Assembly (NCBI GenBank): GCA_040905445.1
Contig: JBBDRN010000013.1
Coordinates: forward strand, 96,152-160,151
DNA length: 64,000 nucleotides
Direction: 5' to 3'
Origin: SKPT01 sp040905445
GTDB taxonomy: Bacteria > Planctomycetota > Phycisphaerae > Phycisphaerales > Phycisphaeraceae
The position numbers were made by a program, and so were the translations under genes. Below the pieces are notes generated by a model. That model searched no databases. It was not told where the DNA came from and saw nothing but the letters and a program-made list of their open reading frames with translations. Below, in pieces: positions 1-9,334 of this stretch (positions are counted from its first letter, which is position 1; every line of letters begins with the position of its first letter).

Positions 1-777
1 GGCGGGACGCGTGGCGCGGGCGAGCGTCACGGCGTAGTCGACGACGTGCGCGGAGAGCGGCATCTGCGCGATGCGGGTGATGTCGGCGAGGGAGGGGAAG
101 TTGTGATTGCTGATTTCGGATTTCGGAGTTCGAATTTCGGAAGGCGCGTCGGTGGAGGTGGCGGGGGCGGCGGGGGTGGCGGCGATCTGCCTTTCGTCCG
201 CTCTTGGGGGGTAGTCCATCCAGAGGCTGAGCATGAACCGGTCGAGCTGCGCCTCGGGCAGCGGGTACGTGCCTTCCTGCTCGATCGGGTTTTGCGTGGC
301 GACGACGACGAACGGCTCCTCGAGCGAACGCGTCTGGCCGGCGACGGTGACCTGGCGCTCGGCCATGGCTTCGAGCAGCGCGGCCTGCGTGCGAGGCGGC
401 GTGCGGTTGATCTCGTCAGCCAGGATGAGCTGCGCGAAAATCGGGCCGGGCACGAAGCGCATCGACCGCCGGCCGGTGTGCGGGTCTTCCTGGATGAGCT
501 CCGTGCCGAGCACGTCGGCGGGCATCATGTCGGGTGTGAACTGGATGCGGCTGAAGCGCAGGTCGACGGCGTCGGCGAGCGTTCGCACGAGCAGCGTCTT
601 GGCCAGGCCCGGCACGCCGATGAGCAGGACGTGCCCGCGGCAGAGCAGAGCGATGAGCAAGGTGTCGACGGCGTCGCGCTGCCCGACGATCACGCGGGCC
701 AGGGCCCGACGCAGGTCGTCGGCGCGGCCGCGGATGGCGTCGAAGGCGTCGAGTTCGGTGGATTCGCTGGGAGACAC
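1..777 (-). CDS. MoxR-family AAA+ ATPase, C-terminus cut by window edge
   Basis: MoxR ATPases are chaperone-like AAA+ proteins that usually act with VWA-domain or DUF58 partners in complex maturation or envelope stress. The 259 codons visible begin at a GTG (positions 775-777). They contain Walker A GVPGLAKT (residues 54-61), Walker B ending in DEIN (121-124), a sensor-1 ATQNP (160-164) and the LDRFM segment (179-182), so the catalytic core is intact. An Ala/Pro/Thr-rich loop with the odd stretch SEIRTPKSEISNHN sits at about residues 199-226. It is encoded by an AT-rich repeat resembling intergenic repeats elsewhere in the window. The gene is divergent from the secreted-protein gene that follows. 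The C-terminal lid lies outside the window, so the gene may be longer than usual or have an upstream TTG start; the family call is firm. Confidence 0.9.
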   Translation of the reverse strand, partial: MSPSESTELDAFDAIRGRADDLRRALARVIVGQRDAVDTLLIALLCRGHVLLIGVPGLAKTLLVRTLADAVDLRFSRIQFTPDMMPADVLGTELIQEDPHTGRRSMRFVPGPIFAQLILADEINRTPPRTQAALLEAMAERQVTVAGQTRSLEEPFVVVATQNPIEQEGTYPLPEAQLDRFMLSLWMDYPPRADERQIAATPAAPATSTDAPSEIRTPKSEISNHNFPSLADITRIAQMPLSAHVVDYAVTLARATRPA

Positions 778-862
778 GGGAAAATCAACGGCCAAGGGCG
801 AACGGCTGCTGCCTGCAGGCCGGTCATGGTACGCGACCGGGCGGCCGATACAATGGAGCGTG

Positions 863-1606
863 ATGATGCGATACCTCGTGCCCATCGCGATGACGGCCAT
901 GCTGGCGGCGGCTGGAGCGGCGGCGGATCAGCCGGCGACCACGCGCTACGTCGGGCCGATCGGGCCCGATGGGCAGTTGCTCGAGGCGCGCGATCGAGCG
1001 GGGGCGCGTGGCGGGGCCTATGGCAATGAGCTTTTCCAAAGTGGCGGGAGCGGGGGCGGCTACGAGACGCAGTGGGTCCAGCCGCGGCCGCTGATGCCCG
1101 TGGATCGAGCCGTGGGCGACCTGGACCCGCGCGCGGTGAGCCAGCGCTGGATGGACCCGGGCCGGGCGAGCTTCATGCCCGGGCCGATGCTTTACACGGA
1201 AGGGTTCGGCCCGCAGGGGTTTGACGATGGGTCGGCGGGGTTCGGCCTGCCGTCGGTGAACCCGTCGACGGGGCTGGCGATGTCCGGGCGGTACCGGTAC
1301 GAGGCGCCGGGCGTGCGGGCGTGGATGGATCGGCCGGACTACCTGGTGCGGACGGGCCCGGGGCGGTATGACCTGAACCTCGCGCCGGGGCGCGATGGCG
1401 AGGCGCTGCAGCTCATCCCGCCGGGGACGGTGTTCAACCTGCTGCCGCCCGACATGGTCGAGGCGGCCGCCGAGCCCGAGGTGCCGGCGGGCGAGGACCA
1501 CCGGATCGACGGGCGCATCGATGGGCGCGTCGACGGGCGGGTCCGGCCGTTCGACGTCGAGCGGCGTGAGCGGCTGCGGCGGCAGGGGCGGCCGGTGCGG
1601 CGTTAG
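863..1606 (+). CDS. Hypothetical secreted protein
   Basis: This 247-residue protein is not recognised. It starts at tandem ATGs (863 and 866) preceded by GGAG about five bases upstream. The first 20 or so residues form a signal peptide (MMRYLVPIAMTAMLAAAG, then an AAAD cleavage region), so export is likely. The mature part is rich in Gly, Pro, Arg and Met with no repeats until the tail, where DGRIDGRVDGRV is a short internal repetition of an Asp-Gly-Arg unit before a basic end. No enzyme motif, zinc site or membrane segment was seen. It lies divergently from the MoxR gene and upstream of an RDD protein on the same strand, so an envelope role is possible but unproven. Confidence 0.7.
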   Translation: MMRYLVPIAMTAMLAAAGAAADQPATTRYVGPIGPDGQLLEARDRAGARGGAYGNELFQSGGSGGGYETQWVQPRPLMPVDRAVGDLDPRAVSQRWMDPGRASFMPGPMLYTEGFGPQGFDDGSAGFGLPSVNPSTGLAMSGRYRYEAPGVRAWMDRPDYLVRTGPGRYDLNLAPGRDGEALQLIPPGTVFNLLPPDMVEAAAEPEVPAGEDHRIDGRIDGRVDGRVRPFDVERRERLRRQGRPVRR

Positions 1607-1704
1607 GGTTCTGAGCCTTCAATTTCTAATGGATCGGCGTGATCCGCCTTGCCGGGCGGTGCGGGTCAGTGCGTCGGCGTCGCGGGTGCGGTAACGTGTC
1701 GGTG

Positions 1705-3618
1705 ATGGGCCGACTTACGTTATGCCTGTGTCTGATCGCGCTGGGCCTCGCCCCCGCCGCCCCCGCCACCTCCGCCACGACCTCGGCGCCTGATGCGCCG
1801 CGCGTCAGCCTGGTGCAGCGGGCGGTGACCGAGGAGCCGGGCGTGCGGCCGAAGCGCCTCGGCGAGCCGGGGCTCGTTCTCGCGGGTGCGGGCGAGCACA
1901 TCTGGGCAGTTGTGCCTGTGGCCGACGGCGGGCGTGAGGATGCGGGCGCGGATGGTGCGTGGCTGGCGCATCACGGGCCGGGCGATGACCAGGACCGCGT
2001 CGCGCCGGCGCTGGAATTGGCGGGCGGAATCACGGCCGCGGTGGCGCTGGGCGACGCCGTCTGGCTGACGTACGCGCACGGCGGTGTGCAGCGCGTCGCG
2101 GCGAGCCGGTCAGAGGTGGACGGGACATGGCGGTACGGCAGCCGGATCGAGGCGCCGCTGCCGGCGCACGAGCGGGTGCTGGGGCTGGCAAGCGAGGGCG
2201 GGCGCGTGTGGGCGCTGCTCGACGGGGCCGCGCTGCCTGCGGGTGCGGTGGAGGGGGAGGGGAGGGATGCGGAGGCGTCGCCGGGGATGACGCGGGAGCA
2301 GATGCTGGAGAGCCTGCGTCTGGGGCTGCCGCCGAACATGCCGCCACCGGGCTCGGGACGCGCGTCAGCGGGGCTGCCGAGGCGTGGTGCGGGCGGCGAA
2401 ATCGGGCTGGTGCTGGTTGCGCTGGAGGGGGCCCGCTGGCGGCACCGCGCGCTGCCGAATGGGCTCGTCGGCGCCGCGGCGATCGGTCTGCTCGCGGACG
2501 ACGGGGGGGGCGGGGTGACACTGCTGGCGGTCGAGGGGCGGACGCTGAGCGTATATGCACGCGAGGCGGGCGATGCCGACGAGGCGTGGCGCAGCAGCGA
2601 GCATGAGTTGGCGGCGGGTGTGGCGGCGGCGCTGGGGCGCGGAGGTGGCGGCGGGGGTGGCGGGGACGCGGCCGTGGCGATGGTGGGCGGGCGGATCGTG
2701 CTTGGGTGGGTTGACGCAGGCGATGAGGACAGTGGCGGGGGGCGTGGTGGGTCGCCGGCGGTCGAGCTCGCGCGGCTGGGGGCGGGCGATGCGCCAATCG
2801 AGCTGCTGGGCCGGGTGAACCTCGTTGGCGTGGAGCGCGGCGCGTGGGGATTGACGGCGGCGGAGCGCGACGCGCGGCCGGCGGTCGTCGTCGCGGGCGC
2901 GGCGGAGGCGGGGCTGACGGATCGGCCCGCGCCGAGCGGCGATGCGGCGCTTGTGTGGAGCTGGGTCGGCCTCGACGGCGAAGTCATCGCGCCGGGCCAG
3001 GCAGTGCGCTGGCGCGAGGCGGCCGCAGGCTACGCCGTCGACCACGCGATCATGATCGCGGTGCTGATCGTGGCGCTGCTGACGATGTTCATCTTCTGGC
3101 GTCGGGACCTGGCGAGTCAGCGGCTGACGCTGCCCGCGACGCTGGTGCTGGCGCCGCTCGGCCGGCGGGCGGCGGCGGGCGTGATCGACCTGGCGGGCCC
3201 GATGGCGATCGTGATGGTGATCTATGGCCTCGGGCTCGACGAGGTGCCGCAGCGCTGGCCGGGGCAGGGCACGGCCTCGAGTTGGCGGACGATCGAGCCG
3301 GGCGTGCTGATCATCGCGCTGTTCCTGCTGCACGTGACGGTGGCGGAGCTGGCGACGCGGCGGACGCTGGGCAAGTGGGCGATGGGGCTGGAGGTGCGCG
3401 GCCTGGATGGCACCCGGCCGCGGGCGTGGCAGTTGCTGACGCGCAATGCGCTCAAGGCGCTGGACCTGGTCGTGTGGCTGCTGTTGTTGCTGGTGCTGCT
3501 CGGGCCGTTCCGCCAGCGGCTGGGGGATCTGGCGGCGCGGACGGTGGTCGCGGCACCGAAGCCGGAGGAGCCCAAGGCTCAGGACGAGGACGCGGGGGGT
3601 GACGAGGGCGAGGCGTAG
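1705..3618 (+). CDS. Secreted/membrane protein with C-terminal RDD domain
   Basis: This 637-residue protein starts at ATG 1705 (MGRLTLCLCLIALG), which puts a signal peptide at the N-terminus; an upstream in-frame ATG at 1639 would bury it. Residues 30 to about 430 form a long extracytoplasmic region with Gly-rich stretches and periodic short beta-like segments, perhaps a propeller-like sensor. A membrane helix follows at about 447-465. The C-terminal third is an RDD domain: the APLGRRAAAGVIDLAGP block supplies the Arg/Asp signature, and RTLGKWAMGLEV and RLGDLAARTVV are typical of the family, with further hydrophobic helices. RDD proteins are thought to be transporters or membrane scaffolds, but no substrate can be named. 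The acidic tail ends in DEGEA. Confidence 0.8.
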   Translation: MGRLTLCLCLIALGLAPAAPATSATTSAPDAPRVSLVQRAVTEEPGVRPKRLGEPGLVLAGAGEHIWAVVPVADGGREDAGADGAWLAHHGPGDDQDRVAPALELAGGITAAVALGDAVWLTYAHGGVQRVAASRSEVDGTWRYGSRIEAPLPAHERVLGLASEGGRVWALLDGAALPAGAVEGEGRDAEASPGMTREQMLESLRLGLPPNMPPPGSGRASAGLPRRGAGGEIGLVLVALEGARWRHRALPNGLVGAAAIGLLADDGGGGVTLLAVEGRTLSVYAREAGDADEAWRSSEHELAAGVAAALGRGGGGGGGGDAAVAMVGGRIVLGWVDAGDEDSGGGRGGSPAVELARLGAGDAPIELLGRVNLVGVERGAWGLTAAERDARPAVVVAGAAEAGLTDRPAPSGDAALVWSWVGLDGEVIAPGQAVRWREAAAGYAVDHAIMIAVLIVALLTMFIFWRRDLASQRLTLPATLVLAPLGRRAAAGVIDLAGPMAIVMVIYGLGLDEVPQRWPGQGTASSWRTIEPGVLIIALFLLHVTVAELATRRTLGKWAMGLEVRGLDGTRPRAWQLLTRNALKALDLVVWLLLLLVLLGPFRQRLGDLAARTVVAAPKPEEPKAQDEDAGGDEGEA

Positions 3619-3670
3619 CGAGGCGGAGTGCAGAAAACGAGGTTCGTCCGGAATGGTCGCAACCGTGGGC

Positions 3671-3707
3671 AAGAACAAAAAGAGCAGGTGCGGCACACAG
3701 CCGCACC
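3671..3707 (-). terminator. Intrinsic terminator after the superoxide dismutase gene
   Basis: Read on the minus strand, the 8-bp stem GGTGCGGC/GCCGCACC (3687-3694 and 3700-3707) with a 5-base loop is followed by a T-rich tract (TGCTCTTTTTGTTCTT). It lies about 30 bases past the stop codon of the dismutase gene. Confidence 0.75.
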
Positions 3708-3737
3708 CACTCGGGGGGTGGGTCGAGTTTGAGAGGA

Positions 3738-4397
3738 TCAGCGGCGGGCGCCGGCGAGGCTCTTGGCGGCGGCGTAGTTCTTGCCGGCCTGCGCCCAGTT
3801 GATGACGGACCAGAAGGCGGCGATGTAGTCGGGTCGCCGGTTCTGGTAGTTGAGGTAGTAGGCGTGCTCCCAGACGTCGAGGCCGAGCACCGGCTCGCCG
3901 CCGCAGCCGGCGGCGTCGCCGATGGAGCCCATGATGGGGTTGTCCTGGTTGGCGGTGGAGCAGACGTTGAGCTTGCCATCGACGACGCAGAGCCAGGCCC
4001 AGCCTGAGCCGAAGCGGCCGACGCCTGCGGCGGCGAACTGCTCCTTGAACTTGTCGAAGCCGCCGAGGTCGCTGTCGATGGCGCTGGCGAGCTCGCCGGT
4101 GGGCTTGCCGCCGCCGCCCTTGCCGGGGGGGGCGAGCAGGGGCCAGAAGAGGGCGTGGTTGTAGTGTCCGCCGCCGTTGTTACGGACGGCGGTGCGCTTG
4201 TCGGCGGGAACCTGGTCGAGGCTGCGGAGCACCTCGTCAATGGGCTTGTCGAGCCAGTCGGTGCCGGCAAGTGCGTCGTTGAGCTTGCTGACGTACGTGC
4301 CGTGGTGCTTGCCGTGGTGGATTTCCATCGTCTTCGCGTCGATGGCCGGCTCAAGGGCGTTGGTCGGGTAGGGCAACTCGGGCAGCGTGAACGCCAT
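3738..4397 (-). CDS. sodA: Superoxide dismutase, Mn/Fe type
   Basis: This enzyme converts superoxide to oxygen and hydrogen peroxide, probably in the cytoplasm since no signal peptide is present. The 219-residue length is typical. Metal ligands are visible: the first His of EIHHGKHHG (about residue 27), His in NHALFW, and Asp and His in DVWEHAYY. The STANQD segment, with Gln before Asp, is the pattern common in Mn-dependent members, so manganese or cambialistic use is more likely than strict iron use. The start ATG is preceded by AAGGAGA seven bases upstream. The gene stands alone, with its own intrinsic terminator downstream. A short Gly/Lys run (PPGKGGGGKP) in the middle is a minor insertion. 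Confidence 0.95.
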   Translation of the reverse strand: MAFTLPELPYPTNALEPAIDAKTMEIHHGKHHGTYVSKLNDALAGTDWLDKPIDEVLRSLDQVPADKRTAVRNNGGGHYNHALFWPLLAPPGKGGGGKPTGELASAIDSDLGGFDKFKEQFAAAGVGRFGSGWAWLCVVDGKLNVCSTANQDNPIMGSIGDAAGCGGEPVLGLDVWEHAYYLNYQNRRPDYIAAFWSVINWAQAGKNYAAAKSLAGARR

Positions 4398-4712
4398 GGT
4401 GTCGTCTCCTTCGGGGGGCTTCGAGGTGGCGTGGCCGGGGCCGAACGCCGCCCGACGGGCCTTGTGAATGAACCTTAACGCCGTCGACCACGTCGCGATC
4501 GCCCCCCCCAGCCAGCGGCGCGCCGAGTCTAGGCGGCGCTTTCGTCAGCGTCAAGAAGAAGCAACTGAGCGGGCGTTTCCCGGCTTCGTGCGGTTTGAGT
4601 TGGTTGCGGGGCGGTTGAGCGGGTGCGTTGGGGGAGGTAAGGCGCGCGGCTTGCCGTTCGGGTCAGGCCGTGGGTGGCACACTGGTTGTTCGGAAGGTCC
4701 GCGGCGCGGCCT
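4398..4712. other. Intergenic region between sodA and rsmD
   Basis: About 315 bases with no convincing gene. It holds the sodA ribosome-binding site next to 4398. At its far end (about 4696-4716) a GC-rich imperfect palindrome overlaps the rsmD stop codon. On the minus strand that palindrome reads GTAGAGGCC...GCGGACC, resembling the 21-bp repeat arms found at 47351 and 55536. No promoter was assigned. Confidence 0.5.
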
Positions 4713-5303
4713 CTACGGGGCGAGCTCGTACCAATGGAGCTTCATGCTGCCGTGGAGGTGGGACTCCGGGGCGGTCCAGCCCGGGACGGGTGCAGCGTCG
4801 ACCTGCCTGACGGTGCGGACGATCATGACGCCGCCCGGCTCGGTGACGCGGGCGAGGGCTTCGAGCAGCGGCCGCATCCGGTCCCAGCCGCCGGCGCGCT
4901 CCAGCAGCGCGTAGGGCGGGTCCATGAATGCGACGCGCGCGGGCAGCGCCGGCTCGGCGAGTGTATCGAGCCAGCCCGGGCGGCCGGCGTCAACGCGGAG
5001 GACCCCGGCGCGGTCGGCCAGCGCCAGGTCGGCGAGGTTCCGCTTCAGTCGGCCCAGGGCGTCGCGGTCGCGCTCGACGAAGGTGGCGTGGCGGGCGTTG
5101 CGCGACAGCGCTTCGAGGCCCAGCGAGCCCGTGCCGGCGAAGATGTCGAGCACCGCGGCGTCGGCGAGCAGCCCGCGATGCTCGAGGCGGTCGAAGAGGC
5201 TGGTCTTGACGCGATCGGTGATCGGCCGCGTCGTGCTTGCGTCACGGGGTCCGAGGATGCGGCGGCCGCGGAGTTCGCCGGCGATGATGCGCATGCGGGC
5301 CAT
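4713..5303 (-). CDS. rsmD: 16S rRNA (guanine-966-N2)-methyltransferase RsmD
   Basis: RsmD uses S-adenosylmethionine to methylate G966 of 16S rRNA during 30S assembly. With the start at the ATG ending at 5303 (MARMRIIAGELRGR) the protein is 196 residues, the usual length, and begins with the family's typical IIAGxxRGRxL motif. The SAM-binding loop DIFAGTGSLGLEAL lies at residues 53-66 and the catalytic DPPY at 128-131, typical of N-methyltransferases acting on exocyclic amines. A longer in-frame extension upstream lacks homology-like features and was rejected. The gene is divergent from the next methyltransferase gene (start 5410). Its stop codon lies inside a degenerate palindrome. Confidence 0.93.
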   Translation of the reverse strand: MARMRIIAGELRGRRILGPRDASTTRPITDRVKTSLFDRLEHRGLLADAAVLDIFAGTGSLGLEALSRNARHATFVERDRDALGRLKRNLADLALADRAGVLRVDAGRPGWLDTLAEPALPARVAFMDPPYALLERAGGWDRMRPLLEALARVTEPGGVMIVRTVRQVDAAPVPGWTAPESHLHGSMKLHWYELAP

Positions 5304-5409
5304 GGTATGGCGACGGCGGTGCGCATGGCGGCGGCTAAACGGGGCGCGGGTGGTGGGGGTGGCGCGGGCGAATTGCCAGTGGCGGGCTCGCGCCGATAAA
5401 GTGCGGCTT

Positions 5410-6270
5410 ATGGCGAAGCAGACGAGCAGGCGGAACACGAAGAAGGACACGCGGGCGCGCAACGGGCAGTCCCGGGCCGCGGCGGCGGACAAATACCATC
5501 TCTACCAGCAGACGGTGCAGGAGGCGGACCACGAGGTGGCGTTCTTCGACCGGGTCTACCGGGCGATGTTCAAGCGGTCGCCTCGGGTGCTGCGCGAGGA
5601 TTTCTGCGGCACGTTCGCCGTCTGCTGCGAGTGGGCGAAGAAGCGAGGGCGGATCGCGGTGGGCGTGGACAACGACGCCGAGCCGCTGGAGTGGGGCCGC
5701 AAGCACAATCTTTCGAAGCTGCCGGAGGCTGGGCAGGAGCGTGTCGAGTTACGCCAGCAGGACGTGCGGAAGGTCGACAAGGGACCCAAGGCGGACGTGC
5801 TGTCGGCGCAGAACTTTTCGTTCTGGTGCTTCCAGAGCCGGCGGGAGCTGCTGGCCTACTTCAAGGCGGCGCATGCGAACTGTGCCGGCGAGTCGGTGAT
5901 GGTGCTGGATATGATGGGCGGGCCCGAGTGCATTGAGGCCGAGCGCGTCGACGAGCGGAGGCTCCGGACGTACACGTATCTCTGGGAGCAGGCGCGTTTC
6001 GACCCGGTTACGAGCACGGGCACGTGGCACATCCACTTCCACTTCAACGACGGCAGCAAGCTGGACCGGGCGTTCACGTACGACTGGCGTTTCTGGACCA
6101 TTCCGGAGGTACGCGAGTTGCTGGACGAGGCCGGCTTCGACGAGACCCACGTCTACTGGGAAGGGGCTGACGAGAACGGCGATGGCGACGGCAACTGGCG
6201 CCGCGTGCGTACGGGGACCAACGACCCGGCGTGGATCGCGTACATCGTGGCGGTGCGGCGCAAGCGTTAG
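5410..6270 (+). CDS. Class I SAM-dependent methyltransferase
   Basis: This 286-residue protein starts at ATG 5410 with a Lys/Arg-rich head (MAKQTSRRNTKKDTR). That choice avoids a long GC-biased extension antisense to rsmD. The Rossmann methyltransferase fold is indicated by REDFCGTFAVCCEWAKKRG (motif I region), the acidic end of strand 2 in VGVDNDAEPLEWG, the ELRQQDVR segment, and later VMVLDMMGGPE. The C-terminal half carries a beta-rich His/Trp segment (TWHIHFHFNDGS) and HVYWEGADENGDG. Proteins of this kind are annotated only as class I methyltransferases; the substrate is unknown. The gene is divergent from rsmD. A hairpin (6270-6295) begins at its stop codon. Confidence 0.75.
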   Translation: MAKQTSRRNTKKDTRARNGQSRAAAADKYHLYQQTVQEADHEVAFFDRVYRAMFKRSPRVLREDFCGTFAVCCEWAKKRGRIAVGVDNDAEPLEWGRKHNLSKLPEAGQERVELRQQDVRKVDKGPKADVLSAQNFSFWCFQSRRELLAYFKAAHANCAGESVMVLDMMGGPECIEAERVDERRLRTYTYLWEQARFDPVTSTGTWHIHFHFNDGSKLDRAFTYDWRFWTIPEVRELLDEAGFDETHVYWEGADENGDGDGNWRRVRTGTNDPAWIAYIVAVRRKR

Positions 6271-6295
6271 CGGTCGCTCCTTGGGGGACGACCGC
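6270..6295 (+). terminator. Stem-loop at the methyltransferase stop codon
   Basis: GCGGTCG (6270-6276) pairs perfectly with CGACCGC (6289-6295) across a 12-base loop. The first G is the last base of the TAG stop codon. No T-tract follows, so it may act as a Rho-assisted terminator or RNA stabiliser rather than a classic intrinsic terminator. Confidence 0.45.
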
Positions 6296-6441
6296 GGACG
6301 GGGCGAGGGTGCGGCGCGGGGGGTGCCTATAATGCCGGCCGGGTTTGACCGCGTGCGCGGGGGGCGTCAGAATGACCCGATTGGGCCGCGGGGTGGTGCC
6401 GGAGCCAGCGATATCATCATTTTCAGTGAGGGCATGATGCC

Positions 6442-6858
6442 ATGTCAGAAATAGACCAGGGCGAGGAGCTGCGGCTCGAAGGCCGCAAGATCCTGATCGT
6501 CGACGACGACTCGGAGGTGCGGGCGGCCATCGACCAGGCGCTGCAGGCGGAAGGGGCGCTGACGCAGACGTGCGGCGACGGCAACTCGGCGGTGCGGATC
6601 TGCGAGAGCGATCCGCCCGAGCTGGTCGTGCTGGACATGATGCTGCCCAAGCGCAGCGGCTTCCTCGTGTTGGAGAAGATCAAGCGCATCGAGAACGCCC
6701 CGCGCGTGGTGATGGTGACCGCCAACGAGGGGCGGCGTCACCAGCAGTACGCCGAGGCGCTGGGCGTCGACGGCTACATCCTCAAGCCGGTGCGGCTGGA
6801 GCGGCTGATCATGCTGGCGCAGGAGCTGTTCGAGCCGGAGCAGGGCGAAGAGGCGTGA
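6442..6858 (+). CDS. Single-domain response regulator (CheY-like receiver)
   Basis: This 138-residue stand-alone receiver has no output domain. The acidic pocket DDD is at residues 21-23, the phosphoacceptor Asp at 65 (VVLDMMLP), the switch Thr at 93 (VMVTAN) and the conserved Lys at 115 (ILKPVR). All are present, so it should be phosphorylatable. The N-terminus has a short acidic leader before strand 1. The partner kinase is not adjacent. The next gene downstream is a coiled-coil lipoprotein and the upstream gene a methyltransferase, neither obviously related. It may relay a signal by protein interaction, as CheY, Spo0F or DivK do. The start ATG follows the purine-rich sequence GTGAGGGC. Confidence 0.9.
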   Translation: MSEIDQGEELRLEGRKILIVDDDSEVRAAIDQALQAEGALTQTCGDGNSAVRICESDPPELVVLDMMLPKRSGFLVLEKIKRIENAPRVVMVTANEGRRHQQYAEALGVDGYILKPVRLERLIMLAQELFEPEQGEEA

Positions 6859-6978
6859 ACGGATCGCCCTGGCGGGCGGGGCGTTTTCCGAAGATCCCGG
6901 GGGAACCGAAAATTGTCCCCTGCCCGGGTTTCGGGTATCCTCGGCGGTCGTCTGTACCCGCTGTGAAAGGGCCTGTGC

Positions 6979-8334
6979 GTGCGATATACGAGCGTTCTGA
7001 CCGCGTTGTGCCTCGGGCTTGGAACCGTCGCCGTCGGGTGCGAGGAGCGGGTGACCACCAGCTCGCGCACGCTGATGGAGGCGCTGGACACGCTCGATCG
7101 TGCCGAGCGCGGCTTCGTCAGCGAGGACGCGGCCGGCCTCGACTACACCAGCTATCGCCTGGGGGTCTTCGACGAGGTCGAGGCGGACCTTGAATCGGTG
7201 GCGAGCGGCGGCTCGCCGCGCGAGCAGGTCGTGGCCCATCGCGTGCTGGCAGACCTGTCGGCGACGCGCGGCCGGGCGGCGGCGCGGGCCGCGAGGCTCG
7301 AGTCGGCGGCGCTGGGTGGACGCACGGGCGTCGTGCTCAGCTACCTGGAGGCGCTGGACCGGGCGTGGGCGCGGGGTCAGCGGTTCGAGGGTACGGGCGA
7401 GCGGGTGATCGAACAACTCAACGAGGAAGTGCGCGAGTTGCGGGCGCAGGCGGAAGGTCTCGATGCCGAGGCGGCCGATCATCGCAGGCGTGTCGCACAG
7501 CTCACGGACGAGCGCGACCAGTGGCGTTCGCGGGCGGACGAGGCGTTCGCCCAGGTCAGCGCGATGCGCGACAACGCGTTCGTGGCCCAGGGCGACGACC
7601 GGTTTGACCTCGAAACCGAGGCGGACCAGGCGGAGCTGACGGCCCAGGCGCACGCGTCGGAGGCGGAGAAAATCGAGGCGGCGCTGGAAGTCGCCGAGGC
7701 GGGCGTGGCGCTGGCGACGGCCCGCAAGGAAGCGATCGAGCGGCTGGTCGGCGATCTGCAGACGCAGGTGGAGCGCGTCCAGGCGGGCGACGCGGATCGC
7801 GCCGAGGCGCGCGTCGAGGCGCAGGCGGCGATGACGGAGGCTGCCGACGCGATGGCCGACGCGTTCGAGGATGTGATGTCGGTGCACGCGGAGGCGGTGA
7901 CGGCCCGGCTGGATCGGGCGCGTGAGCACCTGGCGCAAGCGATCGCCCAGCTCGAGCAGGTGGAGAACACGATCACCGACGCGGACACTGGCACGAGCGT
8001 GCTGTGGGAACTGGTCGACGCCTATGGCGAGCAGCTTCGCATCGTCGTGGAGCAGGCGGCCGCGGTGGGTCGGCTGGGGCAGGTCACGCGGGTGATCGCC
8101 GAGCGGACCGAGGCCGTGGCGCCGGACGAGGCGGGGCGCTACCGAGATGCGTTCGAGCGGCTCAGCGAACAGCAGGACGAGCTCTTTGCCGAGGCTGACC
8201 GCATCGAGGTGGCGCTGTCGGAGCGCATCGAGGAGCTGGACGGCCGGGGCGGGCAGTACGCGGACCTGGCGGAGGTGCAGCGCGACCGGGTTGCGGCGCA
8301 GATCAGCCGGCTGAGCGCGCGGGCGCTGCAATGA
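6979..8334 (+). CDS. Coiled-coil lipoprotein
   Basis: This 451-residue protein starts at a GTG with GAAAGG eight bases upstream. The N-terminal hydrophobic stretch ends in a lipobox-like VAVGC with Cys21, so it is probably a lipid-anchored envelope protein. The rest is almost entirely alpha-helical, with long Ala/Glu/Arg/Gln runs and heptad-like spacing (strongest about residues 120-330, for example AEAADHRRRVAQLTDERDQW). It has no catalytic motif. Such proteins often form periplasmic spacers or tethers. It sits upstream of and convergent with the lolC-lolD genes, which handle lipoproteins, but a functional tie is only suggestive. No named family was recognised. Confidence 0.75.
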   Translation: MRYTSVLTALCLGLGTVAVGCEERVTTSSRTLMEALDTLDRAERGFVSEDAAGLDYTSYRLGVFDEVEADLESVASGGSPREQVVAHRVLADLSATRGRAAARAARLESAALGGRTGVVLSYLEALDRAWARGQRFEGTGERVIEQLNEEVRELRAQAEGLDAEAADHRRRVAQLTDERDQWRSRADEAFAQVSAMRDNAFVAQGDDRFDLETEADQAELTAQAHASEAEKIEAALEVAEAGVALATARKEAIERLVGDLQTQVERVQAGDADRAEARVEAQAAMTEAADAMADAFEDVMSVHAEAVTARLDRAREHLAQAIAQLEQVENTITDADTGTSVLWELVDAYGEQLRIVVEQAAAVGRLGQVTRVIAERTEAVAPDEAGRYRDAFERLSEQQDELFAEADRIEVALSERIEELDGRGGQYADLAEVQRDRVAAQISRLSARALQ

Positions 8335-8454
8335 GCTTCATGTCGGGGCGGGGTCGAGAGCTTTGATGGAGGGTTGGCGGGGGTGTGGCGGGGTGCGGTC
8401 GCTTTGCGCGCGTTGGGGGCAGTCTCCTCCGGCCCCTCCGGGGGAGGGGGGGAT

Positions 8455-9150
<696 letters not shown>

Positions 9151-9166
9151 GGGGGTGATGCGATTT

Positions 9167-9191
9167 TGATTGCTGATTTCTGATTGCTGAG
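9167..9191. repeat. AT-rich short repeat, two tandem units
   Basis: TGATTGCTGATTTC (9167-9180) is followed directly by TGATTGCTGA (9181-9190). The same 14-mer occurs at 104-117 inside the moxR reading frame. The motif is unusually AT-rich for this genome. Confidence 0.6.
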
Positions 9192-9218
9192 TCGCGCCGA
9201 CGCGGCGTTCGCCTTACC

Positions 9219-9307
9219 GGTGCCACTGACAAAGCCGTCTTCAGCCTTGTCAGTGTCCGCGTGATTCACACTGACAAGCTCCGCGGACTTCGCTTGTCAG
9301 TGGCACC
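9219..9307. repeat. Nested palindromic element between lolC and lolD
   Basis: GGTGCCACTGACAA (9219-9232) pairs with TTGTCAGTGGCACC (9294-9307) at the outer ends. Within it CACTGACAA...TTGTCAGTG occurs twice as separate hairpins (about 9224-9255 and 9269-9302). The element lies in the gap between the permease and ATPase genes and could act as an mRNA stem-loop. A related CACTGGTGG/CCACCAGTG palindrome lies inside lysS. Confidence 0.75.
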
Positions 9308-9334
9308 CGATCCGCGACGAACGGACGGGGGCCG

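Noticed and set aside
46..1029. Long plus-strand open frame at the window start
   Set aside because: It is antisense to the well-supported MoxR gene and its composition is that of GC-rich shadow frames.
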